Shown here: piece after piece, positions 10,181 through 18,625 of the stretch
How the letters are laid out: every line of letters begins with the position of its first letter
How positions within the stretch are numbered: position 1 is the first letter of the stretch
From: Bdellovibrio bacteriovorus
GTDB taxonomy: Bacteria > Bdellovibrionota > Bdellovibrionia > Bdellovibrionales > Bdellovibrionaceae
DNA length: 64,000 nt
NCBI RefSeq assembly: GCF_001592755.1
Contig: NZ_LUKF01000002.1
Span: 1 to 64,000 of the forward strand
Reading direction: 5' to 3'
The notes under the pieces: model-generated
What the model was told of the DNA's origin: nothing
Seen by the model: only the letters and a program-made list of their open reading frames with translations
Databases searched by the model: none
Program-made: the position numbers and the translations under genes

Positions 10181-10903
10181 ATGTCTTCCGCTCGCAAAGT
10201 CTATCACATGAGAGTCACAGAAATTATCGATCACACTCCGACCGTGCGAGAACTGGTGCTAAAAACCGAGGAACCGGGGGAATTCACCTTTAAAGCGGGT
10301 CAATTCGTGATGCTAAATGTGCCGCAAGGGGAAGCAAAACCGATTTTAAGAGCTTATTCCATCGCCTCTGACGACAGAATCAAGAACGGTTTCCGTTTGC
10401 TTTTCAAGTTCGTCGAAAATGGCGTGGCCTCGACATTTGTATGGGCTCTTAAAGGTGGTGAGCTCATCAACTTCACGGGTCCTTTCGGAAAAGTCTTCTT
10501 CCAAGAGCCGCCGACAGAGCAAATCGTGTTCTTGAATACGGGCACAGGACTTTCTCAGCATATCTGCTATTTGCTTTCTAAAAAAGAACAGTATCCAAAT
10601 CTTCGCTATCGCATGCTCTTTGGGGTGCGCTCTGAAAAGGATATGTACTACCAAAAAGAAGTCGAAGCTTTGATGAAAGAGCTTCCTGATTTCAAATTTG
10701 AATTTGTCTTAAGCCGCCCTAGCGAAGAATGGAAAGGCAAAAAAGGTTACGTGCAGAACTTCATTTCAGAGTTTGATTATAAAAACATTCCAACGACGTT
10801 CTATCTGTGTGGTAACGGCGGAATGATCAAGGAAGTGAAACATCAACTTCTTGAGGTCGACGGCTTCGATAAAACTCGCATCTGGTCCGAAGCGTTTGAC
10901 TAA
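10181..10903 (+). CDS. Ferredoxin-NADP reductase-like FAD/NAD(P)-binding oxidoreductase, 240 aa
   Basis: The N-terminal beta-barrel carries the FAD motif RAYSIAS (residues 57-63, RxYSxxS type), and the C-terminal half has the NAD(P)-binding GTGLSQHICYLL segment and YLCGNGGMI near the end, as in flavodoxin/ferredoxin-NADP reductases. It has no extra iron-sulfur domain, so it probably passes electrons between NAD(P)H and a separate ferredoxin or flavodoxin. The length is typical for a minimal FNR. An AAGGAG Shine-Dalgarno lies just before ATG 10181. The 3' end overlaps the likely start of the EamA transporter gene, so they may be co-expressed, although the functions show no clear link. Confidence 0.92.
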   Translation: MSSARKVYHMRVTEIIDHTPTVRELVLKTEEPGEFTFKAGQFVMLNVPQGEAKPILRAYSIASDDRIKNGFRLLFKFVENGVASTFVWALKGGELINFTGPFGKVFFQEPPTEQIVFLNTGTGLSQHICYLLSKKEQYPNLRYRMLFGVRSEKDMYYQKEVEALMKELPDFKFEFVLSRPSEEWKGKKGYVQNFISEFDYKNIPTTFYLCGNGGMIKEVKHQLLEVDGFDKTRIWSEAFD

Positions 10904-11801
10904 AAATCGCGCGGCGCTTGAGCTGATTTTTGCCGGAGTCCTTTGGGGCTTCGGCTTTATCGCCACCGTATGGGCGTTGCGGGCCTTTACGCCCACTGAA
11001 ACCCTGGTTTTTCGTTTTATCATCGCCGCGATCGTCGGTGAAATTCTTTATCTGCTTGCGAAGGGACCAAACTTCACGACTATTCGTGAAGAACTCTTTC
11101 GCGCCCTGCCCGCCGGACTTCTTTTAGGCGGAATGCTCTTACTGCAAACCATCGGTCTGAAATACACAACCGCGACGAAGAGTGGATTTTTAACCAGTCT
11201 TTACGTCATCATCGTGCCTTTGCTGAATGCTTGGTTCTTCAAAGCGCCTTCGACATTGAAAAACTATTTGATCGTGGGCTTGGCCTTGGCAGGCACTTTT
11301 ATTTTGGTGGACGCGAATCTTTCCGGCATCAATGTCGGTGATTTGTGGACCATTGGCTGCTCGGTGTTTGCCGCTTTTCACATTATTTACATCGGGAAGA
11401 TTTCAAACCGTGTTGGAAATGCCTTTCGCTTTAATAACTTCCAATCGTTTTGGTGTCTATTAGCTTTAATGCCTTTGTATATCACTCAAGAGCGAAGCCC
11501 GATGCCTGAAGATTGGACTCCGTGGCTGGGTGTTCTTTGTCTGGGATTGGGTTCCAGTATTATCGCGTTTTATTTGCAGGTGCGAACTCAAAGAGTGCTT
11601 TCGGATTCCACGGCCAGCATGCTTTTTCTTTTAGAATCCCCGTTTGCAGCGGTCTTCGGTTTCTTGATTCTCAACGAAAGACTTTCATTGTTTCAAACCC
11701 TTGGAGCGATCACGATCATGATTGCTTCTGTGTTGCAGATCTGGCTTGATCCTTCCAATAAAGAAGCCGCCGTTTCAGAAAATAAAAAAGGCTCTGTTTA
11801 A
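10896..11801 (+). CDS. EamA/DMT-superfamily transporter, 10 TM helices
   Basis: About 301 aa with ten hydrophobic helices arranged as two EamA repeats, each beginning with a glutamate- or tryptophan-bearing first helix (for example LELIFAGVLWGFGF and later DLWTIGCSVFAAF). The family exports metabolites such as amino acids or nucleobases from the cytoplasm; the substrate cannot be predicted. An upstream TTG at 10851 is in frame, but it lies deep in the FNR-like gene. I prefer TTG 10896, which overlaps the previous stop by 8 bp and directly precedes the first membrane helix. The stop codon lies inside a terminator hairpin. Confidence 0.88.
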   Translation: MTKNRAALELIFAGVLWGFGFIATVWALRAFTPTETLVFRFIIAAIVGEILYLLAKGPNFTTIREELFRALPAGLLLGGMLLLQTIGLKYTTATKSGFLTSLYVIIVPLLNAWFFKAPSTLKNYLIVGLALAGTFILVDANLSGINVGDLWTIGCSVFAAFHIIYIGKISNRVGNAFRFNNFQSFWCLLALMPLYITQERSPMPEDWTPWLGVLCLGLGSSIIAFYLQVRTQRVLSDSTASMLFLLESPFAAVFGFLILNERLSLFQTLGAITIMIASVLQIWLDPSNKEAAVSENKKGSV

Positions 11802-11812
11802 GAGCCTTTTTT
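11784..11812. terminator. Bidirectional terminator between convergent genes
   Basis: Stem AAAAAAGGCTCT / AGAGCCTTTTTT with the 5-nt loop GTTTA overlaps the stop of the EamA gene. It has T tracts in both directions and also serves the minus-strand DUF475 gene that ends at 11818. Confidence 0.85.
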
Positions 11813-11817
11813 ATTAC

Positions 11818-12852
11818 CTAGTGAGCTTTAAGCTGTTTTTCGTTTTTCTTTAAAGACCAGATGAATGAAGTCACGATGATGACTCCACCGCTCAGTCCTG
11901 TGATCCACTCTGGAATGTGCAGGAACGGATCTGACAACATGATCATGGCTAATAAACCAATCGCGTAAAAGGCGCCATGCTCTAAGAATGCAAACTTCGT
12001 TAATGCTTCTTTTTCTACGAACATGATCGTCAAGCTACGTACGAAGAAAGCACCGATACTTAAACCAATCATGATAATGAAAAGATTGTGCGTGATCGCG
12101 AAGGCACCGACAACACCGTCAAAACTGAAAGAGGCATCTAGAACTTCCAGGTACAAGAACATACCGGCACTTGCCTTATGCACGTCCTTCATTTGATCGT
12201 CTGAAGCTTCAAGCCAGGAACCAATACCATCCACGATCACGTAAGTGATAAGACCCGCCATGCCGGCTTTGATAAAGCGCAAAGATTCATCATCAGGAAG
12301 GAACTGAGAAATGATCGCCAAGATGATAAGACTTAACGCCACTTCAATCGCTTCGACTTTACTCCCCAAATAAGCTGTCGGCTTTTCAATCACTGGGATC
12401 CAGTGCAAGTCTTTGCTTTCATCATAGAAGTACTTCAATGCCACCATTAAAAGGAAAGCGCCACCAAAGGCTGCCACTTCCAAATGCGCCCCTAACATCA
12501 ATTGAGCGTAATCATCGGGTCTTGTTGCCGCCATGACCAAGGCTTCCCAAGGGCTGACGTGCGCCATGAAGGTCACGATCAAAAGTGGGAACACCAAACG
12601 CATACCGAAAACAGCAATCAACATCCCCCACGTCAAAAAGCGATGACGCCATACCGGAGTCATTTCTTTAAGGACGACGGCGTTAACAATCGCGTTATCG
12701 AAAGAAAGAGAGATTTCAAGAATAGCCAAAATGAAAGCGATGAACAGAGCGCTTAAACCTGCGCCCACCGTTCCACCGTAATAATGACCAACAAAATAGG
12801 ACGCAATAAGTCCCAGAATCGTAAATGCAAAGGAGCCTGTGAAGTATTTCAT
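11818..12852 (-). CDS. DUF475/TerC-like integral membrane protein
   Basis: About 344 aa with 9-10 hydrophobic helices. The segment ILEISLSFDNAIVNAVVLKEM (near residue 40) is the acidic SFDNA signature of TerC-type and DUF475 membrane proteins, and a second copy, VLDASFSFDGVVGAFAIT, occurs near residue 240. Such proteins are linked to metal ion (manganese) handling in other bacteria, but DUF475 members are little studied. An upstream TTG at 12888 is possible; ATG 12852 is preferred, though GGAG is only 1 nt away, so the start is not certain. The gene lies 39 bp downstream of uvrA on the same strand. Confidence 0.85.
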   Translation of the reverse strand: MKYFTGSFAFTILGLIASYFVGHYYGGTVGAGLSALFIAFILAILEISLSFDNAIVNAVVLKEMTPVWRHRFLTWGMLIAVFGMRLVFPLLIVTFMAHVSPWEALVMAATRPDDYAQLMLGAHLEVAAFGGAFLLMVALKYFYDESKDLHWIPVIEKPTAYLGSKVEAIEVALSLIILAIISQFLPDDESLRFIKAGMAGLITYVIVDGIGSWLEASDDQMKDVHKASAGMFLYLEVLDASFSFDGVVGAFAITHNLFIIMIGLSIGAFFVRSLTIMFVEKEALTKFAFLEHGAFYAIGLLAMIMLSDPFLHIPEWITGLSGGVIIVTSFIWSLKKNEKQLKAH

Positions 12853-12891
12853 GCTCCAAAAATTCGTCGATTCTGGGCGAAGAATCAAGCC

Positions 12892-15495
12892 TTATTTAAG
12901 AACCGGTTTTAGGAATTTCCCGGTCTCGCTGCCAGAAACTTTGGCAACCTGTTCAGGTGTCCCGGTCGCGACAATCAAACCGCCGCCTTTACCACCATCC
13001 GGTCCCAAATCAATCACGTGATCGGCCGTTTTAACGACTTCCATATTGTGTTCGATGACCAGCACCGTATTGCCAGCATCCGCCAGCTCTTGAATCAATT
13101 CAACAAGCTTACGAACATCGTCGAAGTGAAGACCTGTCGTAGGCTCATCTAGAATATACAGTGTCTTTCCTGTCCCGCGACGAGAAAGCTCTTTTGACAG
13201 CTTCACACGTTGCGCTTCACCGCCAGAAAGAGTCGTCGAGCTTTGTCCTAAGGTCATGTAATCCAAACCTACGCGATGCAAGGTTTCTAGCTTGCGATAG
13301 ATTTGCGTGTGGTTGCGGAAAAACTCTAAAGCTTCGGCCACACTCATTTCCAAAACGTCGGCGATGGATTTGTTTTTATATTTAATATTCAAAGTCTCGC
13401 GGTTGTAACGGCGTCCTTGGCACGTATCACAGGTCACGAACACATCACTTAGGAAGTGCATCTCGACACGGATTTGCCCATGACCCATACAGGTTTCGCA
13501 ACGTCCACCCTTCACGTTAAAACTAAAGCGGCCCGGTTCATACCCGCGCAACTTAGAATCAGGAAGATTGGCAAACAGATCGCGAATCATCGGGAATAAA
13601 CCGACGTACGTCGCTGGTGTTGAACGAGGCGTTCGACCAATCGGACGTTGATTGATATCAATGACTTTATCAATTTTATCTAAACCTTCGATTTTTTTAT
13701 ACGGCGACGGTTGCGCCAACGCTTTATAAAAGTGCTGCGCTAAAATTTTATAAAGAGTGTCGATGATCAAAGTACTTTTGCCTGATCCAGAAACTCCGGT
13801 GACCGCCGTGAAAGTTCCCAAAGGAATGGAAAGATCCACGTTGCGAAGATTATTCCCTGTAGCGCCCGTGATTTTTAAAAAATCACCATTCCCTTTACGG
13901 CGCTCTTTAGGAATGGGGATGCGCACATCTCCTTTAAGGTATTTACCCGTTAAAGAGTTCGGATTTTTTTCCAACTCTTGCGGAGTCCCTTGCGCCATCA
14001 TCTGACCGCCCAAAACTCCCGCACGAGGCCCTAGATCGACAACGAAGTCAGCATAGCGGATGGTGTCTTCGTCATGCTCAACCAGTAAGATTGTATTTCC
14101 ACGATCTTTAAGTTCGCCGATAATATCTAATAAACGATGGTGGTCCCGCGGATGAAGACCGATACTCGGTTCGTCCATCACGTACAAGACACCGATCAAT
14201 GAAGAGCCCACTTGAGTCGCTAGACGAATACGCTGTGCTTCCCCGCCCGACAAAGTTCGCGCCGGTCGACTTAAGGAAAGATAAGACGTTCCCACTCGCA
14301 CAAGATAATCTAAGCGCGACACGATTTGTTTTACGATTTTTTCGGCGATCAATTGATCTTTGGATTTCCATTTGATTTTAGAAATCCACTCGCGCAATTC
14401 CACCGAGCTTAAATCGGCAAGTTCTGCGATAGTTTTTTCACCGACCCGGATGTTAAGCGCCTCTTGCTTTAAACGCGTTCCCTTGCAATCAGGGCACGCA
14501 TTCAAAACCATTTCTTCGCCTTCTTCATCATCCTCGTCAGAAGTCTTTTTACCTTTGTATTTATAAACGACCTTATCAAGCTTCTTGCCACCGACCTCAG
14601 AATCAGAAAACTGTTCTTCTTCTTCCAAATCCAAAGTGCCTAAGCCGTTGCAAGTCTCACAGGCTCCGCGAGGATTGTTGAAGCTGAAAATACGCGGTTC
14701 AATTTCCGGGAAGCTGTATCCACACTGAGGACAGGCCGAGTGCAAGGAATACGCTGTGCGCTCTCCATCTAAAGTTTCAATAATCACGCGGCCATTGGCC
14801 ATGCCCAGTGACGTATTGATACTTTCAGCTAAACGAAGCTTCAGGGTGTCTTTCAAGATCAACTGATCGACCACCAAATCAATATCATGGGTTTTGGTTT
14901 TCGCTAATTTCGTGGCTTTATCAAGGTCGATCATCTTTCCATCGACCTTGGCTTTCACGAAACCTTTTTTTGCCCAACGTTGGAACTCGGCTAAGAACTC
15001 CCCTTTTTTTCCAGAGGCCATGGGAGCTAGAACATAGAACTTTGTGCCCATGCTCTTTTTCATCACGTCTTCAATAATCTGCTGCGGCGTTTGGCTGCTG
15101 ACCGGAATATGATGAATAGGACATTCAGGAATACCTACTTTTGCATAAAGCAAACGAAGATAGTCGTAAATCTCTGTCACGGTTCCAACAGTCGATCGAG
15201 GATTTGTGCTGACGGATTTTTGATCGATAGCAATAGCGGGAGACAATCCCGAGATAGAGTCCACTTCGGGTTTTTTTAACTGTTCAAGGAAGTTTCGCGC
15301 ATAGGCCGAAAGACTTTCCACATAACGGCGCTGTCCTTCAGCGTAGACCGTGTCAAAAGCCAGGGACGACTTTCCACTGCCACTGAGGCCCGTGAAGACA
15401 GTGATCTTATTTCGGGGAATAGTCACACTGACATTCTTGAGGTTATGTTCCTTGGCGCCTTTTACTATGATTCCGTCTTCTTCAGCATGCGACAT
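12892..15495 (-). CDS. uvrA: Excinuclease ABC subunit A (UvrA), short form, 867 aa
   Basis: The damage-recognition ATPase of nucleotide excision repair, acting with UvrB and UvrC. Both ABC modules are intact: Walker A GLSGSGKSS (36-44) and GVSGSGKST (about 567), and two LSGGEAQR signatures. Zinc-binding pairs are seen at CPQCG and CETCNG in the middle, NACPDCKG, and the C-terminal CETC...CDTC module. The canonical protein is about 940 aa. Here the region between CETCNGLG and CPDCKG is only about 45 residues, very acidic (DLEEEEQF, DEDDEEGEE), instead of over 100 structured residues, so the insertion in the first module is reduced. A hairpin at 15499-15518 includes the likely ribosome-binding site. 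Confidence 0.96.
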   Translation of the reverse strand: MSHAEEDGIIVKGAKEHNLKNVSVTIPRNKITVFTGLSGSGKSSLAFDTVYAEGQRRYVESLSAYARNFLEQLKKPEVDSISGLSPAIAIDQKSVSTNPRSTVGTVTEIYDYLRLLYAKVGIPECPIHHIPVSSQTPQQIIEDVMKKSMGTKFYVLAPMASGKKGEFLAEFQRWAKKGFVKAKVDGKMIDLDKATKLAKTKTHDIDLVVDQLILKDTLKLRLAESINTSLGMANGRVIIETLDGERTAYSLHSACPQCGYSFPEIEPRIFSFNNPRGACETCNGLGTLDLEEEEQFSDSEVGGKKLDKVVYKYKGKKTSDEDDEEGEEMVLNACPDCKGTRLKQEALNIRVGEKTIAELADLSSVELREWISKIKWKSKDQLIAEKIVKQIVSRLDYLVRVGTSYLSLSRPARTLSGGEAQRIRLATQVGSSLIGVLYVMDEPSIGLHPRDHHRLLDIIGELKDRGNTILLVEHDEDTIRYADFVVDLGPRAGVLGGQMMAQGTPQELEKNPNSLTGKYLKGDVRIPIPKERRKGNGDFLKITGATGNNLRNVDLSIPLGTFTAVTGVSGSGKSTLIIDTLYKILAQHFYKALAQPSPYKKIEGLDKIDKVIDINQRPIGRTPRSTPATYVGLFPMIRDLFANLPDSKLRGYEPGRFSFNVKGGRCETCMGHGQIRVEMHFLSDVFVTCDTCQGRRYNRETLNIKYKNKSIADVLEMSVAEALEFFRNHTQIYRKLETLHRVGLDYMTLGQSSTTLSGGEAQRVKLSKELSRRGTGKTLYILDEPTTGLHFDDVRKLVELIQELADAGNTVLVIEHNMEVVKTADHVIDLGPDGGKGGGLIVATGTPEQVAKVSGSETGKFLKPVLK

Positions 15496-15498
15496 AAG

Positions 15499-15518
15499 CC
15501 CTCATTCTAGGATGAGGG
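15499..15518 (-). promoter_or_regulatory. Hairpin enclosing the uvrA ribosome-binding site
   Basis: A 7-bp perfect stem (CCCTCAT / ATGAGGG) with a 6-nt loop lies 3 nt before the uvrA ATG. On the mRNA the GAGGG of the 3' arm is the only Shine-Dalgarno candidate, so folding would hide it. Confidence 0.5.
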
Positions 15519-15561
15519 GTGAAGAACAGCAAGGGCCAGTCGTTGAAATGCAGTGCTTCTA

Positions 15562-16833
15562 TTATAAGCCAAACCCACATTTGCGCTTGATATAAGCGTC
15601 AAAATCAGAGTCCGAGAAGTATTTAAAGCGAGCCGAGGAGCTGCTGGATTGATCAGGCCACAAATCCACCACGGGTACTTTGCAGGACCGACCTTGTTTG
15701 CTAATTGTCGCAGTGCCATTGCGTTGAAGGCGCGGTTCTTCGCCTACGCGATCCACACGAACCATCACACCGTTACCGCTGTAAGAGATCTTTGCGGGAT
15801 TCAAGGCTTTTCCTCCCGAGGTCAAGGCCCCGGTCTCTGAAAGCACACCACCAATAACTTCTTTAGTTTGAGTATTGAATGTCACTGTTTCACCGGTAGG
15901 TAACGTGACGATTTGCTTATTTCCTTCCACACGGATGTGCGGCAAAGTTTTTCGCGGCAAAAGCACGATATAACTTTCTTGTGTCTGACTGATAGTGGAG
16001 TTTGGCATATCACTGATCGAAAAACCCAGGCTTTGACGAGCCCCGGCTTCAAAATCAAAACTCCACTCACGCATGCGCGATTCACCACTGCTCACGATTT
16101 TATTCGGTCCGCGATTATAGAATTTAAATTTACCCGGAGTCGGATCGTCGCCGTAAGAGCAAACGTCGTAACCACCCTGCTTGGATGAGCAGCGCACCGA
16201 ACGCAAGCCATAAGGATTCACCGTGCGTGTGGGCGGGTTGATCACCGGAGAATCCTGTGTCGGCTTTGCCGTCCAATTGACGAGGCCTTCCGGAGCCCCG
16301 ATAGGAGTGACGGATTCTCCTCGCGAAGTCAGTTGCGCGACTTCACAATCTGAACAAGGTCCGCCCGCTTTTCCCTGCTCTTGCACGACACGATTGGCTT
16401 GAGAGACATTTTCGATCACTTTTTCTGCCGTCTCCGTAGCGGGAACACGCAGCGCTGGCGTTTCCTTTGTCGTCTTCACTTGCGTCGCTACTTCTACAGT
16501 TTCCGTCGAAGCATTCTGCTTCATCTCTTCTTCGCTCGGATACAGTTTCATCGATGGATTTGCAGTGTTGTAGTAAACCCAGACGGACTCACCCTTATGA
16601 GGGCCAGATGTCAGCTCCACTTTCAAACCGTAATTTCCAGAATTAAACTTTTTAGTTTCTTCGATACGCGCACGCGTTCCCGGCGGCATCACAAATTTTA
16701 CGTTTTTTGTGGATTTTAGAAAATTCGCAGAGTAACGAGCATTGAAATATCCTTCAAGCTCAACGATATCCCCACCCTTGAAACCAAGACAAAACACGAC
16801 AAATAAAATAAGGGCTTGTTTCGGAAATCGCAT
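15562..16833 (-). CDS. Exported protein with SH3-like domain, unknown function
   Basis: About 423 aa from ATG 16833, which has a TAGGAC ribosome-binding site; a longer reading from 16875 lacks support. A short signal peptide (MRFPKQALILFVVFCLG) precedes an SH3-like beta domain (about residues 25-105) with the typical GTRARIEE, KVELTSGPHKGESVWVYY pattern. A Thr/Glu-rich linker (110-160), then a Cys-containing segment (GGPCSDCEVAQ) and a beta-rich C-terminal region follow, ending with several cysteines (VRCSSKQGGYDVCSYG, KRKCGFGL) that could form disulfides. SH3-like domains in exported proteins often bind peptidoglycan. Function unknown. Confidence 0.85.
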   Translation of the reverse strand: MRFPKQALILFVVFCLGFKGGDIVELEGYFNARYSANFLKSTKNVKFVMPPGTRARIEETKKFNSGNYGLKVELTSGPHKGESVWVYYNTANPSMKLYPSEEEMKQNASTETVEVATQVKTTKETPALRVPATETAEKVIENVSQANRVVQEQGKAGGPCSDCEVAQLTSRGESVTPIGAPEGLVNWTAKPTQDSPVINPPTRTVNPYGLRSVRCSSKQGGYDVCSYGDDPTPGKFKFYNRGPNKIVSSGESRMREWSFDFEAGARQSLGFSISDMPNSTISQTQESYIVLLPRKTLPHIRVEGNKQIVTLPTGETVTFNTQTKEVIGGVLSETGALTSGGKALNPAKISYSGNGVMVRVDRVGEEPRLQRNGTATISKQGRSCKVPVVDLWPDQSSSSSARFKYFSDSDFDAYIKRKCGFGL

Positions 16834-16951
16834 CAAAAGTCCTATCGGACTTTCGGAAACACTTCGCAACCCCAACCCATAAAATTATTGAAGTTTCCCT
16901 AAGATAGCAGCGGTAATTCTCAAATTGAGACGACAATATTACGAAACGAAA

Positions 16952-16973
16952 AAGGACCGATTTCTCGGTCCTT
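16952..16973 (-). terminator. Terminator of the Fur-family gene
   Basis: Stem AAGGACCGA / TCGGTCCTT with loop TTTC, 6 bp past the stop codon, followed on the minus strand by TTTTCGTTTCG. Confidence 0.8.
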
Positions 16974-16978
16974 CAGGA

Positions 16979-17473
16979 TTACACCTTCGTTTGGCAAGAG
17001 GGGCAGACGCCGTATAACTCTAGGATATGGTGAGTCAGCTTAAAGCCGAACTGATGCGCGACTTTTTCTTGAAGGCCTTCGATCGCTTTGTTTTCAAACT
17101 CGCAGATCTTTCCGCACTTCACGCATGTTAAGTGGTCATGGTGACCTTTGGGAGTCAGTTCGTAGCGCGCTGGCAATCCGCCCATACGCACTTCCGTCAC
17201 GAAACTACCCTCTGTCAGAGTGCGAAGGAAGCGATACACTGTCGCAAAACCAATATCTGGATGATCTTTATTGAGCTTTTCGTAAAGCTCTTGAGCCGTC
17301 ACGTGGCGACGTCCATCGTGCAAAGCTTTAAGAATCGCCATACGTTGAGTTGTTACTTTTAGATTCAAGGCACGGATAATACGTTTGAGCTCGGGCTCAT
17401 CAAATTGTTCCGTATGAACTACGATGTCTTCGTCATGTTGTCTTGGAAGAAAGGGAACTGCGTCTTTACCCAT
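16979..17473 (-). CDS. Fur-family metalloregulator (Fur or Zur)
   Basis: 164 aa from ATG 17473, which has a GAGGTG ribosome-binding site; an in-frame extension to 17536 would run into the inverted repeat upstream and is rejected. A winged-helix DNA-binding domain (about 25-100, with TTQRMAILKAL and FATVYRFLRTL) is followed by the metal-binding dimerisation domain with HHDH (111-114), CVKC (117-120) and CPSC (157-160), the structural zinc pairs. Sequence alone does not separate Fur, Zur and PerR. The direct neighbour upstream is folE2, a gene typically under Zur control, which favours a zinc role. A 13-bp perfect inverted repeat at 17523-17556 is a likely operator. Confidence 0.93.
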   Translation of the reverse strand: MGKDAVPFLPRQHDEDIVVHTEQFDEPELKRIIRALNLKVTTQRMAILKALHDGRRHVTAQELYEKLNKDHPDIGFATVYRFLRTLTEGSFVTEVRMGGLPARYELTPKGHHDHLTCVKCGKICEFENKAIEGLQEKVAHQFGFKLTHHILELYGVCPSCQTKV

Positions 17474-17522
17474 AGGCACCTCGAACGACCATTTATAGGA
17501 GAAGTGCCCGCGGAAGTCCAAA

Positions 17523-17556
17523 TAATTAAGAATCATTTTCAGTTGATTCTTAATTA
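17523..17556 (-). promoter_or_regulatory. Probable operator: 13-bp perfect inverted repeat upstream of the Fur-family gene
   Basis: TAATTAAGAATCA (17523-17535) and its exact reverse complement (17544-17556) are separated by 8 bp. The site is AT-rich, without a GC stem or T tract, so it is more like a dimer-binding operator than a terminator. It lies 50 bp upstream of the regulator's start and 34 bp past the folE2 stop. Autoregulation is inferred. Confidence 0.6.
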
Positions 17557-17590
17557 CCTGGCAGTTTTTTCAAGGAAATCAACCTAAGTA

Positions 17591-18502
17591 CTAGAAAGTA
17601 CGAAGATTTTTGCCTTTAGATATATGAGAAACGGCGTTATGTGGATGCAGGCTTTCGACGTGACTGAACTCAGCCACGTAATCCAGGATTTCCGCTTTGG
17701 CATCCAAAGCTTCTTTCACCCGGCGAGCCGCATCTTCACAGAACATCAGGTTTTGGCCATTGCGAAGAGCGAACTCTTGCTCGTCTTCCCTTTTCACCGC
17801 ACCTTGCACGGCTGTTTGCAAAGCCTCTTCCACTACGTCGATTAAATCGCCGTAGTTAAAGTTCGGCCCCACTTCAGCTTTCACTCTGGCAAAACTTCGT
17901 TGTGCATGCGGAGTTGCGACAATCCCTTGCGGAGTGCCCAACCACGAATGAACAACATCGAAATCCAAAGAGCGCTCTTCAAATTGTTGCTTGAAACTAT
18001 CTTGGATTAATTGACGAGACAAAGCAGCCGAAGCAGGACAAGTGCTTGAATAAGTCACCACCACTTCGACGAAATAATTCTTTACGCCCTCTTTATTGAA
18101 AGAAGAAAGAATCACTGGGTAAGAGCGCCAAGCTTGGTTCGCGCTCTTCAAAGCTTTACGTACCAAAGGCGCTTCAAACTGCACTTGCACTAAAGCTTGG
18201 GTCGAAAGATCTTCGTGCGTACGCAGGAACTCATCCGTCGTCTGACCTAAGAGGCCTAAGGACATTTCATTCTTCGACAAAGTTTCTTGAGTGATAAGAT
18301 ACAAACGCGACATGTGAATGCCACGTGAAGGAGTTTTATCTAAGCTGACTTTTGCATCCACACGAGCCGGAATGCGATACACGCCATCAGATTGACGAAG
18401 CAATAAAGGCAATTCAATCGAGCCCATTCCTACCCAGTCAATCGGAGCGTATTTTTCAGCGTGAGTTTCTTTAGCCACATCGGGCAGAGTTTTTTTAGTC
18501 AT
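17591..18502 (-). CDS. folE2: GTP cyclohydrolase IB (FolE2), 303 aa
   Basis: Converts GTP to 7,8-dihydroneopterin triphosphate, the first step toward folate and queuosine-type pterins. The family signature YSSTCPASAALSRQL (151-165) holds the conserved catalytic Cys155, and RNGQNLMFCEDAARR (about 248-262) and the C-terminal HPHNAVS also match FolE2. The length fits the family. Unlike FolE (type IA), FolE2 does not depend strictly on zinc and is often induced by Zur under zinc shortage. The Fur-family gene follows directly on the same strand, consistent with a zinc-responsive unit; no other folate gene is nearby. Confidence 0.93.
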   Translation of the reverse strand: MTKKTLPDVAKETHAEKYAPIDWVGMGSIELPLLLRQSDGVYRIPARVDAKVSLDKTPSRGIHMSRLYLITQETLSKNEMSLGLLGQTTDEFLRTHEDLSTQALVQVQFEAPLVRKALKSANQAWRSYPVILSSFNKEGVKNYFVEVVVTYSSTCPASAALSRQLIQDSFKQQFEERSLDFDVVHSWLGTPQGIVATPHAQRSFARVKAEVGPNFNYGDLIDVVEEALQTAVQGAVKREDEQEFALRNGQNLMFCEDAARRVKEALDAKAEILDYVAEFSHVESLHPHNAVSHISKGKNLRTF

Positions 18503-18520
18503 ACAATTCTTCAGTTCTCT

Positions 18521-18543
18521 TCTGGAAATCAGGTTATTCCAGA
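18521..18543. promoter_or_regulatory. Inverted repeat between folE2 and maf, possible operator
   Basis: TCTGGAA and TTCCAGA, exact inverted copies separated by 9 bp, lie 18 bp upstream of the folE2 start in the divergent folE2/maf region. The sequence differs from the repeat upstream of the Fur-family gene. Which protein binds it, if any, is unknown. Confidence 0.35.
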
Positions 18544-18625
18544 GACCCTCTGTTTACCCCAATTTCGTGGCGTTGGCTCTTAAATTATAGTTTTTACAGC
18601 TATTTTGACATATAGTTGAAGCCCT

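Noticed and set aside
10851-10895. Upstream TTG start for the EamA transporter
   Set aside because: It would overlap the FNR-like gene by 53 bp; TTG 10896 directly precedes the first helix.
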